A stretch of DNA of 64,000 nt from Pedobacter caeni. Lineage in GTDB: Bacteria; Bacteroidota; Bacteroidia; Sphingobacteriales; Sphingobacteriaceae. Shown here one piece after another: positions 52,627 through 62,072 of this stretch. Below the pieces are notes generated by a model. It searched no databases. It saw only the letters and a program-made list of their open reading frames with translations, and was not told the DNA's origin. Every line of letters starts with the position of its first letter. Position 1 is the first letter of the stretch. The stretch spans positions 806,001 through 870,000 of the forward strand of contig NZ_FQUQ01000002.1 of the NCBI RefSeq assembly GCF_900129215.1, written 5' to 3'. The position numbers and the translations under genes are program-made.

Positions 52627-53559
52627 ATGCAGCACAGACCAGATCCATTAAGCCTCAGCAGAACAGAAAGTTTATTAACCCTTGTGGAGAACAGGACTGC
52701 TTATACCCTGGAAAGCTGTGAGTTGAATGTTTTTGAAACGTATAGGGAATCGTATAATGTACCCCTGAGTTTTAACGATTTTGTGATCACCAGTATGCTG
52801 AGAGGAAAAAAGGTAATGCATTTACAGGAAAGGGCAGAGTTTGATTATTATCCGGGTCAGACGGTGATTATCCCACCTTCATTATCAATGAATATTGATT
52901 TTCCGGAGGCGACCAATGAGAATCCTACACAATGCATTGCATTGGCTATAGATCAGGAACAGATCAAAAAAACGATCAGTTACCTGAATGAGTTTTTTCC
53001 GAAAGATGATCCTGGCAGTAAGTGGATGTTGAATTATGAGGACTACCATTTTCAAAACAATGAGGAAATCGCCGCCCTGATCAATAAAGTCGTGAGAATT
53101 TGTTCTGAAAGAACCGGCTCAAAGGATATTCTTGCTGACCTCACACTGAAAGAGCTGCTGGTTCGTATCATGCAAAACCAGAACCTGAAATCCCTGTCGC
53201 GAGAAACAGGCAATGTCAACCGGAATCCATTAACTTATGTCGTCAATTACATCAGGGCAAACCTGAATGAAAAGATCAATATCAATAGCCTGACAGATAA
53301 AGCCTGCATGAGCAAGGCCAGTTTTTACAGGTTGTTTAAACGGGAACTTGGAATTAGCCCCAACGACTTTATCCTCTCAGAGAAGATCAGCCGGGCAAAG
53401 CAGCTGCTGAGCAATCCAAGAGCAAAAGTAAGTGCAATCAGCTATGAACTTGGTTTTAGCGATGCAAATTATTTTATCCGTGCATTCAAAAAAGTAGTTG
53501 GTGTTACTCCCGGAAATTACCAGCTTCAGCTCATTGCCATGCACAGTCTGAAAAATTAA
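52627..53559 (+). CDS. AraC-family regulator of the aldehyde dehydrogenase
   Basis: A protein of 310 residues from the ATG at 52627 (MQHRPDPLSL); a TTG further up would run into the dyad. The N-terminal AraC_N-type sensor is followed by the double HTH: INSLTDKACMSKASFYRLFKRELGISP and VSAISYELGFSDANYFIRAFKKVVGVTPGNY. It is divergent from the aldehyde dehydrogenase/DUF779 genes, the usual arrangement for regulators of alcohol or aldehyde oxidation, so control of that pair in response to aldehydes or alcohols is likely. Confidence 0.88.
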   Translation: MQHRPDPLSLSRTESLLTLVENRTAYTLESCELNVFETYRESYNVPLSFNDFVITSMLRGKKVMHLQERAEFDYYPGQTVIIPPSLSMNIDFPEATNENPTQCIALAIDQEQIKKTISYLNEFFPKDDPGSKWMLNYEDYHFQNNEEIAALINKVVRICSERTGSKDILADLTLKELLVRIMQNQNLKSLSRETGNVNRNPLTYVVNYIRANLNEKININSLTDKACMSKASFYRLFKRELGISPNDFILSEKISRAKQLLSNPRAKVSAISYELGFSDANYFIRAFKKVVGVTPGNYQLQLIAMHSLKN

Positions 53560-53879
53560 CTTCTGTTTTTTTTGTTCAGAGTTGCAAAGCCTGTTTTTCA
53601 GGGGTAAAATATTCCTGAAAGCGCTGGCGCAATTCGACCTTTTTAACTATAATTTGGACGGAAACCATCAATGAACAGATTGAATGGCACACTTTTAGGA
53701 ATGAATATTTAACTTTAGATAAAAATATTTCATAAAAGTTCCTCTTTTTTTTAAGGAGTGATTTTTTGAAGAAAATTGCTAAGTGCTTTAATTTCTGATG
53801 TGTATTGGTTTTAGTGATTCCTTTTTTATGAATAAGCACTTCTGTTTATAATTAATGAATTAACTAAAATTATCGCCTC
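53560..53879. other. Gene-free region upstream of sufS
   Basis: 320 AT-rich bases. A Lys/Phe-rich open frame on the minus strand (about 53576-53839) looks like chance translation of A/T runs, not a gene. The region should hold the sufS promoter; I found no clear consensus match. Confidence 0.5.
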
Positions 53880-55133
53880 ATGAATCCCAATGAAATTGTT
53901 TGTAATTCCATTTACAAGGATCTTTCCAAGATCCGCTCAGAATTCCCTGTTCTTCATCAAAAAGTAAACGGGGGACCATTAATTTATCTCGATAATGCCG
54001 CAACGACCCAGAAGCCATTAAGTGTCATTCATGCTGTAGATGAGTATTATCAGTGTTATAATAGTAACATTCACAGAGGAGTTCATCACCTGAGCCAGAA
54101 GGCAACTTTGGCTTATGAAGGATCCCGTGTGAAAATCGCCCGGTTTATCAATGCAAGGTATTCCCATGAAATCATCTTTAATAAGGGCACCACCGATGGC
54201 ATTAACATGATGGCCTACTGTTTTAACAAAAAGTTTCTGAAAAAGGGCGATGTGGTCCTGATCTCGGCCATGGAACACCATGCAAACATTGTCCCCTGGC
54301 AAATCTTCGGACAAGAGAATGGGGTGGAGCTTCGGGTAGTACCGATTGATGCCTCAGGAGAACTGAATATGGATGCCTTCAGGTCAATGCTGAATGAAAA
54401 GGTAAAGCTGGTTTCCGTTACTTATGTTTCCAATACCCTGGGTACGGTCAATCCCGTAAAAGAAATTATAAAGATGGCTCACCGGCAAAACATACCTGTG
54501 TTGCTGGATGCAGCACAGGCGATTGCTCATATGGCTATAGATGTACAGGAGCTGGATGTTGATTTTATGGTATTCTCCGGCCATAAGATGTATGGACCCA
54601 CCGGAATTGGGGTACTCTATGCCAAAGAAACCTGGCTCGAAGCAATGCCACCTCACCAGGGGGGAGGCGATATGATCAAAGAGGTTACTTTTGAACGGAG
54701 TACTTATAACCGCCTTCCTTATAAGTTTGAGGCTGGTACTCCTGCTATTTCTTCTGCCATAGGTTTAGGCGTGGCGGTTGACTATCTGGAGGCAATTGGA
54801 ATGCCTGAAATTGCGGCTTATGAGCATGAGCTGACCGCCCATCTGATCGGATCATTAACAGAAATTGAGGAGCTCAGACTGATAGGGAACGCAAAGAACC
54901 ATGCCGGAGCAGCATCTTTTGTCATTTCCGGTCATCACAATTCGGATATCGGAGAATTGTTAAATCAACAGGGGATTGCCGTCCGGACGGGGCACCATTG
55001 TACACAACCGCTGATGAAAATCTTCAACATCAAGGGAACCGTCCGCGCTTCCCTGGCGCTTTACAACACCCATACAGAAATAGAGGATTTTATCTCGGGG
55101 TTGAAAAATGCCATCAGCATCTTGAAATCATAA
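53880..55133 (+). CDS. sufS: Cysteine desulfurase SufS
   Basis: A PLP-dependent enzyme that takes sulfur from L-cysteine for iron-sulfur cluster assembly. 417 residues. It has IYLDNAATTQKP, MEHHANIVPWQ, the PLP-binding Lys236 in SGHKMYGPTGIG and the persulfide-carrying Cys374 in VRTGHHCTQPLM, which marks the SufS/CsdA (group II) type. It is followed by sufE, its sulfur acceptor. The scaffold genes sufBCD are not in this window, so this pair is separate from the main suf cluster or is a second copy. Confidence 0.94.
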   Translation: MNPNEIVCNSIYKDLSKIRSEFPVLHQKVNGGPLIYLDNAATTQKPLSVIHAVDEYYQCYNSNIHRGVHHLSQKATLAYEGSRVKIARFINARYSHEIIFNKGTTDGINMMAYCFNKKFLKKGDVVLISAMEHHANIVPWQIFGQENGVELRVVPIDASGELNMDAFRSMLNEKVKLVSVTYVSNTLGTVNPVKEIIKMAHRQNIPVLLDAAQAIAHMAIDVQELDVDFMVFSGHKMYGPTGIGVLYAKETWLEAMPPHQGGGDMIKEVTFERSTYNRLPYKFEAGTPAISSAIGLGVAVDYLEAIGMPEIAAYEHELTAHLIGSLTEIEELRLIGNAKNHAGAASFVISGHHNSDIGELLNQQGIAVRTGHHCTQPLMKIFNIKGTVRASLALYNTHTEIEDFISGLKNAISILKS

Positions 55134-55159
55134 ACTATTGTTCACATAAAAAATCAATT

Positions 55160-55594
55160 ATGACTATTAATCAACGACAGGATGAGCTGATCGTGAGGTT
55201 CAGCAAGATGGAGAGTTGGCTCGAAAAATATAAATGTATCATTCAGATGGGGAAGGAGCTCCCGGCAATGGATGCTGCCTACCGCAGGGATTCAAATCTG
55301 ATCTGGAGCTGCCAGGCGATGGTATGGGTACATAGTGAAGAGAAAGAGGGTCGTCTTTTTATAACCGCAGATAGTGATGCTTTTATTACCAAAGGATTGA
55401 TCGCATTGGTTCTTTATGTATTGTCGGGGCATCTCATCACGGAAATCGCAGATTCATCGCTTTATTTTATCGATAAAATTAACCTCAAAGAGCACCTTAC
55501 CCCTAATAAATCCAATGGAATACTGGCGATGATCAATGGAATACAAACCCTGGCATCGGAAGGAAAATTAGTGGCAGCGAACTGTGCCATATAG
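55160..55594 (+). CDS. sufE: SufE-family sulfur acceptor
   Basis: A protein of 144 residues that accepts persulfide sulfur from SufS and stimulates it. The active-site Cys51 lies in IWSCQAMVWVHSEE, matching the GCQSxVW motif of SufE with Ser for Gly. LYFIDKINLKEHLTPNKSNGI is the typical helix near the C-terminus. The start is the ATG at 55160 (MTINQRQDEL), 26 bases after sufS; the frame is open upstream into sufS, but that part does not look coding. Confidence 0.92.
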   Translation: MTINQRQDELIVRFSKMESWLEKYKCIIQMGKELPAMDAAYRRDSNLIWSCQAMVWVHSEEKEGRLFITADSDAFITKGLIALVLYVLSGHLITEIADSSLYFIDKINLKEHLTPNKSNGILAMINGIQTLASEGKLVAANCAI

Positions 55595-55636
55595 TGCTTA
55601 TTGAATGAAACTTATAGTGCTTGTTAAACGAAACAT
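55591..55636 (+). repeat. Tandem 23-bp direct repeat
   Basis: ATAGTGCTTATTGAATGAAA and ATAGTGCTTGTTAAACGAAA begin two adjacent 23-base units (19 of 23 identical). The first overlaps the sufE stop codon; the second ends 24 bases before the methyltransferase start. Function unknown; a regulator site for the methyltransferase gene is possible. Confidence 0.5.
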
Positions 55637-55660
55637 TCTTAAAAACCAAAACCCTATTGT

Positions 55661-56476
55661 ATGAACACTGCAACAAAAACAACCTCATTTTCGGGGAATA
55701 TCCCGATTAATTATGAAGAACATCTGGGCCCCCTGCTTTTCGAATCTTATGCTATCGATATGGCTCAGCGGGTCGAGAAATTAAAGCCTTCCAGCGTACT
55801 GGAGATCGCCTGCGGAACCGGAAGAGTAACCAACCATCTCCTGAAGGTACTGCCCCAGGGCGCTACCCTGGTGGCTACAGACCTCAACCCGGCAATGCTG
55901 AGCCTGGCAAAAGAAATGGTCAGGGAAACAGCCGGAGTTAAATGGGCGGTAGCGGATTCAATGGCACTGCCTTTTGAAGACGGGTCTTTCGACTGTATCG
56001 TTGCACAATTTGGGGTGATGTTTTACAGCGATAAGGTGAAAGCCAATCAGGAAGCTTTCCGTGTGTTGAAAAAAGGAGGAACGCTGATCTTCAATAGCTG
56101 GAACATGATGTCTGCAAATATCGCTGTTCAAATGGTGAAGGAATTATTGGATGAATATTTCCCTCAAAACCCACCAAACTTTTATGACATCCCATTTTCT
56201 TATTTCGATCCGGGATTAATTAAAATGGACCTCAGCAAAGGAGGTTTCGGTCATGTTGATACCGCTTTGTTAAAAGTAAACGGATATAGTCCCAATGCCT
56301 TTAGTGCAGCAAAAGGATTGCTGGAAGGCACACCTGTATCTGTAGGGATTACGGAACGGAGTGCCGGAATTTTACCGGAATTAATAGAAGTTCTGGCAGG
56401 GCGCCTGGCGGAACGTTTCGGAGCAAAAGACCTGACGGTACCATTGGAAGCCATCGTAACGACTGCCATAAAATAA
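55661..56476 (+). CDS. UbiE-like SAM-dependent methyltransferase
   Basis: A class I methyltransferase of 271 residues. Motif I is VLEIACGTGRVTNHLL near residue 46, the acidic SAM-ribose residue is in VATDLNPAML and motif III is VKWAVADSMALPFEDGSFD. The post-motif block VLKKGGTLIFNSW is standard for methyltransferase domain 11/25. The substrate is unknown. It follows sufE closely but is not a recognised part of Fe-S assembly. The hairpin at 56493-56526 follows. Confidence 0.83.
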   Translation: MNTATKTTSFSGNIPINYEEHLGPLLFESYAIDMAQRVEKLKPSSVLEIACGTGRVTNHLLKVLPQGATLVATDLNPAMLSLAKEMVRETAGVKWAVADSMALPFEDGSFDCIVAQFGVMFYSDKVKANQEAFRVLKKGGTLIFNSWNMMSANIAVQMVKELLDEYFPQNPPNFYDIPFSYFDPGLIKMDLSKGGFGHVDTALLKVNGYSPNAFSAAKGLLEGTPVSVGITERSAGILPELIEVLAGRLAERFGAKDLTVPLEAIVTTAIK

Positions 56477-56492
56477 CCTTATTCCAGAGGGG

Positions 56493-56526
56493 TAACCATG
56501 CCGGATACTGAGCTCCGGCATGGTTA
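56493..56526. terminator. Terminator after the methyltransferase gene
   Basis: A perfect 13-bp stem TAACCATGCCGGA / TCCGGCATGGTTA with an eight-base loop. The following ATTTCC is only weakly T-rich, but the long GC-rich stem and its position 16 bases after the stop support a terminator. Confidence 0.7.
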
Positions 56527-56613
56527 ATTTCCATGGCTTTTAGCATAACTGAATTGGGTATTCCCTATAAATAGTGGTGTTTTTTCCTATATTCGTTCGG
56601 GGATAAATAACGA

Positions 56614-57201
56614 ATGACAATTCAGCACAGGCTTTCTGATCAGGAATTGGTGGCTCTTTTAAAAAAGGGAAATCAAGACGCATTTACAGAAATCTACGAT
56701 AGGTATTGGCGGATCATGTATGGTCATGTATATAAAATGTTATTGGATGAGGAAGAATCAAAAGATGTCATTCAGGAGTTATTCAGTGCACTATGGATCA
56801 ATTCTGATCGGGTTCCCGATCAGTTAAATCTTTCCGGATATTTGTATGTGATGGCAAAAAACAAGGTGTTGAACCTGATCCGGAAAAATAAATTCCAAAC
56901 CGCTTATTTAAATTCTTTATCCGGATTTATCACGGAGGCAAGTACCGCAACTATGGATCAGCTGAATGAGCGTGATCTCGCCGCAGCAATAGAAAAAGAG
57001 ATTCAAGGCCTCCCTCCAAGAATGAAGGAAGTTTTTGAATTGAGCCGGAAGGAAAATCTTACTTACAAAGAGATTGCAGAACGATTGGGAACCTCAGAAG
57101 AAACGGTCAAAAAGCAGATGCACAATTCTATCAGGTCGATCAAACACCGCCTGAAGGAATCAGGAGGTGCTGCGGTATTGCTCCTTACTTTTCTCCGTTG
57201 A
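56614..57201 (+). CDS. FecI-type ECF RNA polymerase sigma factor (second locus)
   Basis: A protein of 195 residues, start MTIQHRLSDQEL. Region 2 is FTEIYDRYWRIMYGHVYKM and SKDVIQELFSALW. Region 4 is LPPRMKEVFELSRKENLTYKEIAERLGTSEETVKKQMHNSIRSI. It is a paralogue of the sigma at 41308-41877 in the same layout (sigma, FecR, STN-SusC, SusD). The two DNA-recognition helices differ clearly (LSPHTVRTQV against TSEETVKKQM), so separate promoter choice is likely although the downstream leaders share two sequence boxes. Confidence 0.93.
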   Translation: MTIQHRLSDQELVALLKKGNQDAFTEIYDRYWRIMYGHVYKMLLDEEESKDVIQELFSALWINSDRVPDQLNLSGYLYVMAKNKVLNLIRKNKFQTAYLNSLSGFITEASTATMDQLNERDLAAAIEKEIQGLPPRMKEVFELSRKENLTYKEIAERLGTSEETVKKQMHNSIRSIKHRLKESGGAAVLLLTFLR

Positions 57202-57327
57202 TTTTTTATAACCGGATCTTAAGACCATCCCCGTTCAGAAATATTTTTTTATACCGGATACCCCCCGTTCATCTTTCATGTGTTTTATTTAAAGGAAGCC
57301 GCAAACTCCCCCTTAAATCCTAAAACT

Positions 57328-58485
57328 ATGAACGAGCAGGAAGCACAGGAACTTATTGATAAATATAATAATGGAACCGCAAGTCCGGAAGAAAGGGCAT
57401 GGGTAGACCATTGGTATATCAGGGAGGCTTCCGGAAAAATGCTGACACAAGAACAGGATTTTGAACACCTGGATAAAGAGATCTGGGAAGGAACACTTAA
57501 AAGGGCCGGGCTCTCGGAAAAGAAAGCACCATCTAAAATCTGGTACCGCATAACAGCTGCGGCTGCGGTATTGCTTTTCATCGCTGCCGGAACTTATTTC
57601 TATAAAACAGCTGAGCAACCGAATGCCCTGCAAAAAGCGAAGCAATATGTACAGGATATTCCGGCAGGTGGAAATAAAGCGGTACTTACCCTGGCCAATG
57701 GAGAGAAAGTGGTATTGACAGATGTAGGAGCCGGAAAAATTGCCGAACAGGCAGGAATCAACATCAGTAAAACTGCAGACGGACAATTGATTTATTCTAT
57801 CAATCCTTCCATTGCTGAAAATGAAAATGCTCCGGTCGGTTACAATACCATCGAAACCCCGAAGGGAGGGCAGTATCAGGTTAATTTACCCGATGGCACC
57901 AGAGTTTGGCTGAATGCCTCTTCATCCCTGAAATACCCTACACGTTTCGTTGCCAAAGAAAGAAGGGTAGAACTGAGAGGGGAAGGCTATTTTGAAGTCG
58001 CCCGGGATTTAGGGAAACCTTTTCGTCTGATGAGCAATAAGCAAGAGGTCGAAGTCCTGGGAACACATTTTAATGTGAATGCCTATCCGGATGAAAATGG
58101 AATCCGGACCACTTTACTGGAGGGAAGTGTTAAGGTAAAGGAATCCGGACATCAGGCTATACTTAAACCAGGGCAGCAGGCGGTGCTTAAAGGAAATACG
58201 ATAAAGGTAGATGAAGCAGATACTGAGATGGCAACCGCCTGGAAAGAAGGATATTTTATGTTTAAAAATGCCAGCCTTCAGACGCTGATGCGTCAGTTGT
58301 CCAGATGGTATGATGTAGAGGTAATTTATGCAGGGGACATCCCTCCGACTTTATTTTCCGGGAAAGTACACCGGAATACCAGCCTTGCACAGACCCTGGA
58401 ACTTCTCAGCTTTTCGAAAGTTAATTTTAAGATCGAAGGAAAAAAAATGAGCATTCTGTCTCCTTCGGCTAAAAAGTTTAAATAA
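57328..58485 (+). CDS. FecR-type anti-sigma factor (second locus)
   Basis: A protein of 385 residues from the ATG at 57328 (MNEQEAQELIDKY); earlier in-frame codons add no family sequence. There is a transmembrane helix at about residues 75-92. The periplasmic FecR domain has YNTIETPKGGQYQVNLPDGT, RVWLNASSSL and GEGYFEVAR, then LGTHFNVNAY. The C-terminal domain is NASLQTLMRQLSRWYDVEVIY. It pairs with the sigma factor upstream and the STN-SusC downstream. Confidence 0.92.
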   Translation: MNEQEAQELIDKYNNGTASPEERAWVDHWYIREASGKMLTQEQDFEHLDKEIWEGTLKRAGLSEKKAPSKIWYRITAAAAVLLFIAAGTYFYKTAEQPNALQKAKQYVQDIPAGGNKAVLTLANGEKVVLTDVGAGKIAEQAGINISKTADGQLIYSINPSIAENENAPVGYNTIETPKGGQYQVNLPDGTRVWLNASSSLKYPTRFVAKERRVELRGEGYFEVARDLGKPFRLMSNKQEVEVLGTHFNVNAYPDENGIRTTLLEGSVKVKESGHQAILKPGQQAVLKGNTIKVDEADTEMATAWKEGYFMFKNASLQTLMRQLSRWYDVEVIYAGDIPPTLFSGKVHRNTSLAQTLELLSFSKVNFKIEGKKMSILSPSAKKFK

Positions 58486-58708
58486 ACAACCAACAAACAA
58501 CCAACAACCAAATCTAAACCAAATTTACACATGAAAAGAACACTCAGGACACGGTGACCTACCGTTAGGGTGAGCACAAAAAAAACCGCAGAAGTATTGG
58601 ACGTACTTCTACGGTAAGTATTTGAGTTAACCCCATATTTCTGATGAAATCAGGAATAAAAAATCAATTGGAAAACGAATTCTTGTATTAACCCAAACAC
58701 TCAAAAGT
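58486..58708 (+). promoter_or_regulatory. Structured 5' leader of susC (copy B)
   Basis: 223 bases with the same order as the leader at 43085-43305: CAA-rich repeats (AACAACCAACAAACAACC); a nine-codon ORF at 58531-58557 whose stop lies in a small hairpin ACGGT-GACCT-ACCGT (58551-58565); a strong hairpin at 58585-58615 (11 of 12 pairs); GAGTTAACCCC at 58624-58634; a small hairpin CTGAT-GAA-ATCAG; TGTATTAACCC at 58684-58694; then AAAAGT and the start codon. ACCGT at 58561-58565 could pair instead with ACGGT at 58611-58615, an alternative structure of the attenuator kind. Confidence 0.6.
58531..58557 (+). CDS. Possible leader peptide MKRTLRTR
   Basis: An eight-residue, strongly basic ORF in the leader of the second susC, at the position of MKKQLQGQT in the first. 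The stop codon overlaps a hairpin. Only positional conservation supports translation. Confidence 0.3.
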   Translation: MKRTLRTR

Positions 58709-61700
58709 ATGAAAATAAATGCTTTTAACCTAGTTGTGCCCAAAACATGGCATCTACGAAAAATACTTATAGTCATGAAATTAACTACTTTCCTGATGAT
58801 GATAAGCCTGATGTATGCAAGTGCAAAAGGATATAGCCAGGTCAGCCTGAATGAACGGAATACCACCCTGGACAAAGTATTCCGGCTGATAGAAAAACAA
58901 ACGGATTACGTTTTCTTCATCAAAAACTATGATGCAAGCCGTGTAAATGTTTCTGTAAAGCTGAAAAATGCGTCTATCAATGAAGCTTTAATGCAATGCC
59001 TTAAAGATTTGCCTTTAACGTTTAAAGTGATCGGTAAAAATATAGCCATAGTGGAAAAGGAAACTGTTCAGGACCCGCTAAATACTGCAGTTGTCCTTGC
59101 GGTTGAGGTAAAGGGAAGGGTGCTGGATGGAAAAGGACAGCCACTACCGGGCGTAAGTGTCACGGTAAAGGGCATCTCCGGAAAGGGGACCAGTACCGAT
59201 ACACAGGGGCAGTTTTCTCTCAACGCAAACCCCGGAGATTTTCTGATATTCAGTTTTATAGGCTTTAAAAAGAGAGAAATAAAAGTAGAAGGGAGTGCGC
59301 TTCCGGACATCATTCTGGAAGAAGAGCCTGCACAACTCGAGTCGGTGGTTGTGGTTGGTTATGGAGCAGTGAAAAAAACAGACCTGACAGGATCGGTATC
59401 CTCTATCGGTTCAGAAAAGATCACCCAGGTAAAAGGCGTTTCCAATGTGGCTCAGGCTTTACAAGGACAAATGGCTGGTGTACAGGTGAATCAGGGATCT
59501 GGTCAGCCAGGTGAAGGAATGAAAATTGCCATCAGGGGAACCAACTCCATCGGGGCGGACAATGCGCCTTTGTATGTGATTGACGGGATTTTATCTCAGG
59601 GGGTTTCTGCACAGCTGAATATGGATGATATTGCTACGATTGATGTGTTGAAAGATGCATCTTCCACAGCAATCTATGGATCCCGGGGAGCGAATGGAGT
59701 CATTATGATCACTACGAAAAGCGGAAAAAGCGGGAAGTTGCGGGTGAATTATGATGGTTATTATGGTTTTCAGGACCTCAGAAAAAGAAAAGACCTGATC
59801 GACGCTTCGGAATACGGGCAACTCCAGAATGAAGTGGCTGCCAATGATGGTAAACCCTTACCTTATACTGATGAGCAAATCAGAGGATTAGGAAAAGGCA
59901 CAGACTGGCAATCACTGGTCTATAAAACGGCCCCCGTTCAAAACCATACTTTGTCTTTCTCAGGAGGTTCTGAAAATACAAAATATTATACTTCGCTGGG
60001 GTACTTCGATCAGAATGGAATCATCGAGAATTCAAACTACAGGAGGTTTTCTTCCAGGATTAACCTGGATCATCAATTGAATGAGAAACTAAAATTCAAT
60101 ACAAATTTATCGATTGTGCAGGACAGGTATAAACAGGCAAACTATACCGGTGCAGATTTCGGAGGTGTACCTTTTCAGACGATGGTGATGCCGCCAACTC
60201 AGGGGGTATACGATGCAAATGGGAAGTACACTGTTTTTACTGGAGTGAGCTGGGGACAAACAAATCCCGTAGGTGTGGCCAGGGAACAATACAATCCCAA
60301 TAATACACTAAGGATTTTAGGAAGTGCATCGGTCACCTATGAGGTGATTAAAGACCTGAAGCTAAAGAGTAGTGTGAGTATAGATGCGAATAATAATAAA
60401 GTAGATGTATACAATCCGCCAAGCATCACTTTCGGGCAGCCTGCAGGCGTAGCCTCAAAAAGTTACAGCAACAATTCCTCCTTTGTAAATGAAAATACCC
60501 TGAACTATAATAAGGTCATTGGCGATCATCATTTTGATGTACTGGCAGGATTTAGTTATCAGTATGATAAAAAGGAAGGGTTGGATAGTAAAGAGGCTAA
60601 AGGGTTTGTTTCGGATGATTACTTAAATAACAACATCCAGGGTGCCGCAAATAAGGCCTTGCCGGAGACCTCCTTTCAGGAAAGAAACCTGCTTTCTTAT
60701 CTCGGCAGAATCAATTATGATTATATGGGCAGGTACTTTGCTACTTTTACCGGAAGGTATGATGGTTCTTCTGTTTTTGGAGAAAATAACAAATATGCCT
60801 TTTTCCCCTCTGCAGCTCTGGCCTGGAAAATATCTGAGGAAAATTTTCTGAAAAATAATCCTTCAATCTCTAACCTGAAACTGAGGGTAAGTTATGGGGC
60901 TTCCGGCAGTCAGGCGATAGATCCCTATCAAACGCTTGCGCAGGTATCGGCAGTAAATCCAATTTTTAATAACCAACCCGTATTGGGATATGTATTGAAA
61001 TCTATGCCCAATAAAAACCTGAAATGGGAAACCACTAAAGAGCTTGACCTGGGTGTTGATTTAGGTTTATTCCAAAATAGAATCCAGCTTACGGCGGATT
61101 ATTATGATAAGAAAACGAATGACCTGTTGTTGAAAGTAGACCTGCCTTCATCCTCTGGTTTCAGTGATGTGCTCCAAAATCTGGGCGCTGTACAAAACCG
61201 TGGATTTGAATTTCAATTGACGACCAGAAATATAGAAACCGAAAATTTTAAATGGTCCTCTTCCCTGACTTTTTCCCATAATATCAATAAAGTGACAAAT
61301 TTAGGAAATGCTGCAAATGGGAGTCCACTCACTTATAAAGAGGTGGGTACAGGAGGGAATTGGTTTCCAATGATCCTCGGCAAGCCAATGCATTCCTTCT
61401 ATGGGCAAACGGTAACAGGGGTATACCAGACTGATGCTGAAGCTGTGGCGAACGGGGAACCTCAAAAACGCGCAGGAGAGTATAAATTTCTGGATTACAA
61501 TGGCGACGGAAAAGTAGACGATTCGGACCAACATGTTTTAGCTAATATGACACCTAAGTTTACTTTCGGTTTTAACAACAACTTTAGCTATAAAAGTTTT
61601 GACCTGAGTTTACTGTTTGTAGGTTCTTTTGGGAACAAGATTGTCAATGAGTTCAGGAAGTATAACCAGACCTTGAATGGTTTGTGGACACCAACACAGG

Positions 61701-62053
61701 AAGCTTTTGATGCCCGGTGGAGAGGGCCTGGAACAAGTAATACCGGTGATAAGCCCTCAGATGGCAGCATGAAGTACACCAGAGATTATGCCAATAGCCT
61801 TTGGGTTGAAAATGGTTCTTACCTGAAACTCAGGGACATCACATTGGGGTATACCTTCTCCCCGAAATTACTGAAGGCCCTGAACATTGCTTCGATTCGT
61901 CTTTATGCCAGTGCTCAGAACTACTTTACCATCACCAACTATTCCGGCTATGATCCTGAGGTTTCCTGGGCAACATCCAGCGTGAACGGATGGGACAGGG
62001 GAAACTATCCCTCCACAAAATCAATAACGACTGGTGTGAAAGTTAATTTTTAA
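58709..62053 (+). CDS. SusC-like TonB receptor with STN signalling domain (second locus)
   Basis: A protein of 1114 residues. The N-terminal extension MKINAFNLVVPKTWHLRK is shared with the receptor at 43306 (identical first eight residues), before a hydrophobic signal segment. An STN domain occupies about 45-125. A carboxypeptidase-like domain (GRVLDGKGQPLPGVSVTVKG) follows, then VVVVGYGAVKKTDLTG, plug motifs MAGVQVNQGSGQPGEG and SRGANGVIMITTKSG, and a barrel ending KVNF. The GDGKVDDSDQ calcium-like loop near the C-terminus is common in SusC. It closes the sigma/anti-sigma loop of this locus. Confidence 0.94.
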   Translation: MKINAFNLVVPKTWHLRKILIVMKLTTFLMMISLMYASAKGYSQVSLNERNTTLDKVFRLIEKQTDYVFFIKNYDASRVNVSVKLKNASINEALMQCLKDLPLTFKVIGKNIAIVEKETVQDPLNTAVVLAVEVKGRVLDGKGQPLPGVSVTVKGISGKGTSTDTQGQFSLNANPGDFLIFSFIGFKKREIKVEGSALPDIILEEEPAQLESVVVVGYGAVKKTDLTGSVSSIGSEKITQVKGVSNVAQALQGQMAGVQVNQGSGQPGEGMKIAIRGTNSIGADNAPLYVIDGILSQGVSAQLNMDDIATIDVLKDASSTAIYGSRGANGVIMITTKSGKSGKLRVNYDGYYGFQDLRKRKDLIDASEYGQLQNEVAANDGKPLPYTDEQIRGLGKGTDWQSLVYKTAPVQNHTLSFSGGSENTKYYTSLGYFDQNGIIENSNYRRFSSRINLDHQLNEKLKFNTNLSIVQDRYKQANYTGADFGGVPFQTMVMPPTQGVYDANGKYTVFTGVSWGQTNPVGVAREQYNPNNTLRILGSASVTYEVIKDLKLKSSVSIDANNNKVDVYNPPSITFGQPAGVASKSYSNNSSFVNENTLNYNKVIGDHHFDVLAGFSYQYDKKEGLDSKEAKGFVSDDYLNNNIQGAANKALPETSFQERNLLSYLGRINYDYMGRYFATFTGRYDGSSVFGENNKYAFFPSAALAWKISEENFLKNNPSISNLKLRVSYGASGSQAIDPYQTLAQVSAVNPIFNNQPVLGYVLKSMPNKNLKWETTKELDLGVDLGLFQNRIQLTADYYDKKTNDLLLKVDLPSSSGFSDVLQNLGAVQNRGFEFQLTTRNIETENFKWSSSLTFSHNINKVTNLGNAANGSPLTYKEVGTGGNWFPMILGKPMHSFYGQTVTGVYQTDAEAVANGEPQKRAGEYKFLDYNGDGKVDDSDQHVLANMTPKFTFGFNNNFSYKSFDLSLLFVGSFGNKIVNEFRKYNQTLNGLWTPTQEAFDARWRGPGTSNTGDKPSDGSMKYTRDYANSLWVENGSYLKLRDITLGYTFSPKLLKALNIASIRLYASAQNYFTITNYSGYDPEVSWATSSVNGWDRGNYPSTKSITTGVKVNF

Positions 62054-62072
62054 TCATTTAGAAGAAGAAATC

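Noticed and set aside
53576..53839. Minus-strand ORF of 87 residues
   Set aside because: Low-complexity Lys/Phe/Leu composition from A/T runs, no recognisable start context, and it covers the expected sufS promoter.
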